Position numbers and translations under genes: made by a program | Source of the DNA: Caulobacter sp. UNC358MFTsu5.1 | GTDB taxonomy: Bacteria; Pseudomonadota; Alphaproteobacteria; Caulobacterales; Caulobacteraceae | Direction: 5' to 3' | Assembly: GCF_000712075.1 (NCBI RefSeq) | Contig: NZ_JONW01000010.1 | Span: forward strand, 248,092-312,091 | Length of the DNA: 64,000 nucleotides | Shown: positions 59,759 through 64,000 of the stretch, piece by piece | Position numbering within the stretch: the first letter of the stretch is position 1 | How the letters are laid out: each line of letters starts with the position of its first letter | The notes under the pieces: generated by a model | What the model saw: only the letters and a program-made list of their open reading frames with translations | What the model was told of the DNA's origin: nothing | The model's database searches: none

Positions 59759-60546
59759 GCCGCCTGCCCGTCGCCTTCTTCGGTCACGGCAGCCCGATGA
59801 TCGCCCTGGAAACCAACGACACCACCCAGACGTGGAAGGCGATGGGCGAGGCGTTCGGCAAGCCCAAGGCCATCCTCTGCATCTCGGCCCACTGGCTGAC
59901 CAAGGGCGTCGGCGTCACCGCCATGGCCGCCCCGCGCACCATCCACGACTTCGGGGCCTCGTTCCCGCAGGCGCTGTTCGACGTTCAGTACCCCGCGCCC
60001 GGCTCGCCCGAGCTGGCGGCGCGGGTGCGCGACCTGCTGGCGCCGCTGCCGGTGACCCTGGACCAGCAGGCCTGGGGCCTGGACCACGGGACCTGGTCGG
60101 TGCTGTGCAAGGCCTATCCCGAGGCCGACGTGCCGGTGGTGCAGCTCAGCATGGACGCCTCCAAGCCGCCGGCGTGGCACTTCGAGCTGGCCCGGCGCCT
60201 GGCGCCCCTGCGCGACGAGGGCGTGCTGATCGTCGGCACCGGCAACATCGTCCACAACCTGCCGGCCATGAACTGGGGCGAGCGCCACTGCGCGCCCTAC
60301 GACTGGTCGCTGCGGTTCAACGACTACATCAAGCAGGCCATCGTCGACGACGCGCCCCAGCGGGTGGTGGACTTCGCCTCGCGCGGCGACGACGCCAGCC
60401 GCTCGGTCCCGACGCCCGACCACTTCTGGCCGCTGCTGTACGTGCTGGGCGCGCGCCTGCCCGGCGACGTCGCCGTCTTCGCCCCCGACCACATCGAGCA
60501 CGGCTCGCTGAGCATGACGTCCGTCACGCTCGCGCCGGCGGCCTGA
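59755..60546 (+). CDS. Class III extradiol dioxygenase (4,5-DOPA dioxygenase/YgiD like)
   Basis: 263 residues with metal ligands in FGHGSPM (His), ISAHWL (His), and the PTPDHFWPLLYV segment (His), plus LDHGTWS. This is the LigB/DODA family, which opens catechols next to the hydroxyls with O2. The ATG overlaps the Rieske stop, so hydroxylation and ring opening may be consecutive steps. The true substrate is unknown. Confidence 0.9.
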   Translation: MSRLPVAFFGHGSPMIALETNDTTQTWKAMGEAFGKPKAILCISAHWLTKGVGVTAMAAPRTIHDFGASFPQALFDVQYPAPGSPELAARVRDLLAPLPVTLDQQAWGLDHGTWSVLCKAYPEADVPVVQLSMDASKPPAWHFELARRLAPLRDEGVLIVGTGNIVHNLPAMNWGERHCAPYDWSLRFNDYIKQAIVDDAPQRVVDFASRGDDASRSVPTPDHFWPLLYVLGARLPGDVAVFAPDHIEHGSLSMTSVTLAPAA

Positions 60547-60563
60547 ACCCGAGAGACCCTGAG

Positions 60564-61640
60564 ATGCCCTTCATCTGCGAACCCGGCCAGACCCGCCCGG
60601 ACGTCCTGCCCGGCGCCCTGCACACCCTGAAGGCCACGCCGGCCACCGTGCACTGGGGCTATTTCGATCCGTCGATCAAGCCGGCCCTGCGCATCAAGTC
60701 CGGCGACCTGGTCAGCGCCGAGGCCATCACCCACCACGCCGGCGACGCCCCCGACCTGATGATGGACGAGGCGGTCACCCGCATCTTCACCGAGATCCCC
60801 GAGGACGACCGCAATCCCGGCGTCCACATCATGACCGGCCCGATCTTCGTCGAGGACGCCAAGCCCGGCGACGTGCTGGAGGTGCGCTACCTGCGCATGG
60901 TCCCGCGCAACAACTACGGCTCCAACCTCGCGGCCAACTGGGGCTACCTCTACAAGGAGTTCGGCGAGAAGGAGCGGGTGACGATCTACGAGCTGGATCA
61001 GAACACCAACACCGCCAGCGCCCTCTACGCCTACGACTTCGAAGGCAAGTACCTGATCCCCGGCACGATCACCAACTGCCCCGAGTGCGACCGCCAGCCG
61101 GCCCTGGGCGGCGTGCGCGTGGCGGCCCGGCCGCACCTGGGCACGGCGGGCGTGGCGCCGGCCATCGACGGCCGCGTCAGCACCATCCCGCCCGGCGCCC
61201 ACGGCGGCAACATCGACAACTGGCGGATCGGGGCGGGGGCGACGATGTACTACCCCGTCCAGGTCGAGGGCGGGCTGTTCTCGATCGGCGATCCGCACGT
61301 CAGCCAGGGCGACGGCGAGATCTCCGGCACGGCCATCGAAAGCTCGCTGAACGTCCTGATGCAGATCGTGCTGCGCAAGGACTTCGTCTCGCCCGGGCCC
61401 CTGCTGGAAACGCCGAAGTGGTGGATCGTCCACGGCTTCGACGAAAGCCTGGACGTGGCCATGAAGGACGCGTCGCTGAACATGCTGACCCTGCTCAGCG
61501 ATCACGTCGGCCTGTCGAAGAACGACGCCTATTCGCTGATGAGCGTGGCCTCGGACTTCGGGGTCACCCAGGTGGTCGACGGCAAGCAGGGCTGCCACGT
61601 GCGCATCCCGCGCGACATCTTCCCCCGAATGAAAGGTTAG
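60564..61640 (+). CDS. Acetamidase/formamidase family protein
   Basis: 358 residues of the FmdA/AmdA group: AEAITHHAGD, GVHIMTGPIFVEDAKPGD, NNYGSNLAANWGYL, a Cys pair in NCPECDRQP, and PPGAHGGNIDNWRIGAGATMYYPVQVEGGLFSIGDPHVSQGDGEISGTAIE split across residues 210-260. Metal-dependent formamidases release ammonia from formamide or small amides. In this operon it could remove a formamide or short amide left by ring cleavage. It follows the dioxygenase by 17 bases. Confidence 0.92.
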   Translation: MPFICEPGQTRPDVLPGALHTLKATPATVHWGYFDPSIKPALRIKSGDLVSAEAITHHAGDAPDLMMDEAVTRIFTEIPEDDRNPGVHIMTGPIFVEDAKPGDVLEVRYLRMVPRNNYGSNLAANWGYLYKEFGEKERVTIYELDQNTNTASALYAYDFEGKYLIPGTITNCPECDRQPALGGVRVAARPHLGTAGVAPAIDGRVSTIPPGAHGGNIDNWRIGAGATMYYPVQVEGGLFSIGDPHVSQGDGEISGTAIESSLNVLMQIVLRKDFVSPGPLLETPKWWIVHGFDESLDVAMKDASLNMLTLLSDHVGLSKNDAYSLMSVASDFGVTQVVDGKQGCHVRIPRDIFPRMKG

Positions 61641-61650
61641 GAGCGCCCCG

Positions 61651-62601
61651 ATGAAGGCCTGGTCGTTCAGCACCGACAGCCACCCCCGCGCCGAACGGGC
61701 GCAGGCCTGGCGCGAGGCGATGAGCCGGCTGGGCCTGCCGATCGAGGGGTTGCCCGACGCCGAGCCGGCCAGCGCCTCGGTGGTGTGCCTGACCTCGCCC
61801 CTGGGCATCGAGTTCGCCCTGGTCGAGGCCGGGGCCCAGGCGATCTCCGGACGCCTGTCGGGCCAGCCGGCGGCCGTCTGGCTTGCGGTGCTGCTGAACG
61901 GCGAGGGGACCCTCGTCACCGACGACCTGGCCGAGGCGCTGGAGCCCGGCGACATCGCCTACGGCCCCACCGGCCAGGCCGCGGCCCTGCGGCTGGAGAC
62001 CCGGTGCCGGCTGATGTTCGTCCGCGCCCCCAGGGTGGCCCTGGACCACCGGCTGATCACTCCCGTCAGCCTCCGCGTCGGGCGGCTGCAGGCGGCCACC
62101 GGCGTGGCCCACATCCTGTCGGGCCTGCTGCGGGCCACGGCCGACGGGCTGGAGGACCTGACGGTCGACCAGCTGCGGCCGGTCGAGCTGGCCCTCACCG
62201 AGTTCCTGGCCATCTGCCTGGCCGAGGGCGGGGCGGCGGCCGACGTGCTGGGCGTGGGGGCGGCCGCGCCCACCGCCCACCTCCAGCGCCTGTGCCAGAC
62301 CATCGAGACCCTGCTGCCCGATCCGGACCTGTCGCTGCGCCGGGTGGCCGACGAGGAGGGCGTCTCGCCCCGCTACGTCCAGAAGCTGTTCGCCAGCGCC
62401 GACGAGACCTTCAGCCACTATTTGCGCACGCGCCGGCTGGAGCGCTGCCGCACCGACCTGGCCAGTCCGCAGCACGCGCGGCTGTCGATTTCGGAGATCT
62501 GCTTCCGCTGGGGGTTCAACGGCTCGGCCCATTTCAGCCGGGCCTTCCGCGACCAGTACGGCGTCTCGCCGCGCGAGTTCCGCCAGCGCGCCGCGGCCTA
62601 G
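61651..62601 (+). CDS. AraC-family transcriptional regulator
   Basis: 316 residues: an N-terminal ligand-sensing domain of the AraC-binding-2 type (WREAMSRLGLPIEG..., LLNGEGTLVTDDLAEALEPGD) and a C-terminal double helix-turn-helix (LSLRRVADEEGVSPRYVQKLFASADETFSHYLRTRRLERC, ISEICFRWGFNGSAHFSRAFRDQYGVSPREFRQ split by a linker). It is the last gene of the Rieske operon (10 bases behind the formamidase) and probably activates this operon and others in the cluster in response to substrate. Confidence 0.92.
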   Translation: MKAWSFSTDSHPRAERAQAWREAMSRLGLPIEGLPDAEPASASVVCLTSPLGIEFALVEAGAQAISGRLSGQPAAVWLAVLLNGEGTLVTDDLAEALEPGDIAYGPTGQAAALRLETRCRLMFVRAPRVALDHRLITPVSLRVGRLQAATGVAHILSGLLRATADGLEDLTVDQLRPVELALTEFLAICLAEGGAAADVLGVGAAAPTAHLQRLCQTIETLLPDPDLSLRRVADEEGVSPRYVQKLFASADETFSHYLRTRRLERCRTDLASPQHARLSISEICFRWGFNGSAHFSRAFRDQYGVSPREFRQRAAA

Positions 62602-62716
62602 CCGAGCAGACCCGCGGGCGAGCCCGAGGCCGTCACTTCAGCGATCCGAACAACAAAGTTTCCTGCCCCCGGGAGGGGAGATACTCTTCGCGTTCTCTAA
62701 TTTTTAGGAGAAAGAA

Positions 62717-62792
<76 letters not shown>

Positions 62793-62873
62793 GCTCGGCC
62801 CGAAGCAGTGAAGTGCCTCGGCGGCGAGGCGCGGAACATACTCAAAGAATCTTGGAACGCAAGGGACTATTTT

Positions 62874-63212
62874 TTGGCCAGACGAGATATCAGCGGAGCC
62901 GTGGATTTCGCCTATCTGGAAGGGTTCGCGATGGACGATTCCACGGTGATCGACGAGGTCTTGGCGCTGTTCCGCGAGCAGGCCGCGCTGTGGACGCCGA
63001 TGCTCGATCCGGGCCATCCCGGCTGGCGTGACGCGGTCCACACGGTCAAGGGCGCGGCGCGCGGCGTGGGCGCCTTCCAGCTGGGCGACGTCTGCGCCGA
63101 GGCCGAGGCGGGGACCGCCAGCCTGGACCAGGTGCGCGACGCCCTCGACGCCGCCCTGATGGACATCGCCGCCTACGCCCACGAGCGGGCGCTGCGGTCG
63201 CTGAAGGGGTAG
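62874..63212 (+). CDS. Orphan HPt-domain phosphotransfer protein
   Basis: 112 residues from a TTG start with AAGGGA 8 bases upstream. VDFAYLEGFAMDDSTVIDEVLALFREQ and the phospho-His motif AVHTVKGAARGVGAFQLGDVC (His at about residue 60) show a monodomain HPt. It would relay phosphate between hybrid kinases and response regulators. No kinase is adjacent; the hybrid kinase at 22081 ends in a receiver and needs such a partner, but this link is inference. An ATG at 62931 lies within the first helix and is unlikely to be the start. Confidence 0.85.
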   Translation: MARRDISGAVDFAYLEGFAMDDSTVIDEVLALFREQAALWTPMLDPGHPGWRDAVHTVKGAARGVGAFQLGDVCAEAEAGTASLDQVRDALDAALMDIAAYAHERALRSLKG

Positions 63213-63338
63213 GGGGAAGAGCCGCTGACTCTCAATCAGCTGCTCCAAGGCGTCACGGCCCAGCTTACCGATGCGTAATTGGCGTCGTCCCGCGAGCTTG
63301 CCTAAGGTGCGGCGAGTTCAACGGGAGCCCCCAACGCC

Positions 63339-64000
63339 ATGACGAACGGTCCCTGGTCGCATCACCGCAGCGCCGCCGTCGCCGACGACATCGACTTCGA
63401 GATCAAGGGTCAGGAGCTGCAGTTCCTGGAGATCGAGCTGGACCCGGGCGAGAGCGCCGTGGCCGAGGCCGGGGCGTTCGTCTGGAAGGACGCCAGCGTC
63501 CAGATGACCACGGTGTTCGGCGACGGTTCGGGCGACAACGGCGGCGGCTTCATGGGCAAGCTGCTGGGGGCGGGCAAGCGCCTGGTCACCGGCGAGAGCC
63601 TGTTCACCACCGTCTTCACCCACACCGGCTCGGGCAAGGCGCGGGTCGCCTTCGCGGCGCCGACCCCGGGCAACATCCTGCCGCTGAACCTGGGCCAGCT
63701 GGGCGGGTCGCTGATCTGCCAGAAGGACAGCTTCCTGGCCGCCGCGCGCGGCGTGTCGATCGGCATCCACTTCCAGAAGCGGGTGATGACCGGCCTGTTC
63801 GGCGGCGAGGGCTTCATCATGCAGAAGCTGGACGGCGACGGCTGGGTTTTCGTCCAGATGGGCGGGGCCCTTGTCGAGCGCGAGCTGAAGGCCGGCGAGG
63901 AGCTGCACGTCGATACGGGCTGCCTGGCCGCCTACACGCCGGGCGTCGACTTCGACCTGGTCATGGCCGGCGGTGTGCGCAGCGTGCTGTTCGGCGGCGA
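63339..64000 (+). CDS. TIGR00266/AIM24-family protein (3' partial)
   Basis: The frame is open from the ATG at 63339 to the window end (220 codons seen). FEIKGQELQFLEIELDPGESAVAEAGAFVW and the Gly-rich loop GDGSGDNGGGFMGKLLGAGKRLVTGESLF are characteristic of TIGR00266 (DUF124/AIM24-like) beta-helical proteins. The function in bacteria is unknown. CGGGAGC precedes the ATG. Confidence 0.88.
   Translation, partial: MTNGPWSHHRSAAVADDIDFEIKGQELQFLEIELDPGESAVAEAGAFVWKDASVQMTTVFGDGSGDNGGGFMGKLLGAGKRLVTGESLFTTVFTHTGSGKARVAFAAPTPGNILPLNLGQLGGSLICQKDSFLAAARGVSIGIHFQKRVMTGLFGGEGFIMQKLDGDGWVFVQMGGALVERELKAGEELHVDTGCLAAYTPGVDFDLVMAGGVRSVLFGG

Overview
The window looks like chromosomal DNA of an alphaproteobacterium of the Caulobacter type. 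The reasons are the very high GC content, TonB-dependent receptors in place of classical porin systems, frequent GTG and TTG starts, the order xseB-csaA-ispA-dxs, an alphaproteobacterial LexA box (GTTC-N7-GTTC) and abundant short palindromic intergenic repeats. I infer the genus from these traits; no rRNA is present to confirm it. There is one tRNA (Lys, CTT). I see no CRISPR array, transposase, prophage or replication origin.

Layout. 1-1232: end of a DUF3034 outer-membrane protein and an exported truncated haemoglobin. 1233-4418: hflK-hflC, divergent from mrp. 4620-7114: a FadL-type outer-membrane transporter and a multifunctional-enzyme-type SDR. 7318-10286: a DevBCA/MacAB-like export system. 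10599-18858: mixed housekeeping and stress genes (EF-hand protein, CNT nucleoside transporter, two GSTs, thioesterase, DUF1444/DUF3253, exported Ntn amidase, a UDG-family protein, a lipoprotein lipase). 19096-24865: Leu/Val-type dehydrogenase, DHA2 efflux pump, UVR-motif protein, CHASE3 hybrid histidine kinase, TetR regulator. 25066-28577: siderophore-type TonB receptor plus PepSY membrane protein. 28613-31356: a radical SAM-UdgX DNA-repair pair behind a perfect SOS box. 31449-37857: transglutaminase, L,D-transpeptidase, VWA protein, GNAT, HDAC-like deacetylase, histidine phosphatase. 37978-41385: xseB-csaA-ispA-dxs. 41568-45093: small lipoproteins, a thiolase-like protein and a GST.

45434-62601 is the accessory part: a 17-kb catabolic cluster. 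It holds a TonB receptor, an MFS permease, a RutA-like flavin monooxygenase, a RutB-like amidohydrolase, an M20 hydrolase, a RutF-like flavin reductase, two TauD-type dioxygenases, a Rieske oxygenase, a DOPA-type extradiol dioxygenase, a formamidase/acetamidase and an AraC regulator. The gene content suggests uptake and stepwise opening of an N-heterocyclic or amide-bearing aromatic compound. The substrate is unknown and the pathway assignment is inference. A five-gene block inside it (epimerase, TetR, YecD-like hydrolase, VOC, SDR) is bracketed by two direct copies of a palindromic repeat, each just after the stop of a TauD gene.

Four families of short palindromic elements (called A-D here) recur between genes. 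Two elements of family C have entered coding sequence: one is an in-frame insertion in udgX carrying an 11-base homopolymer, the other supplies the C-terminal residues of the DHA2 efflux pump.

62717-64000: tRNA-Lys(CTT), an orphan HPt protein, and the start of a TIGR00266/AIM24-like protein cut by the window end.
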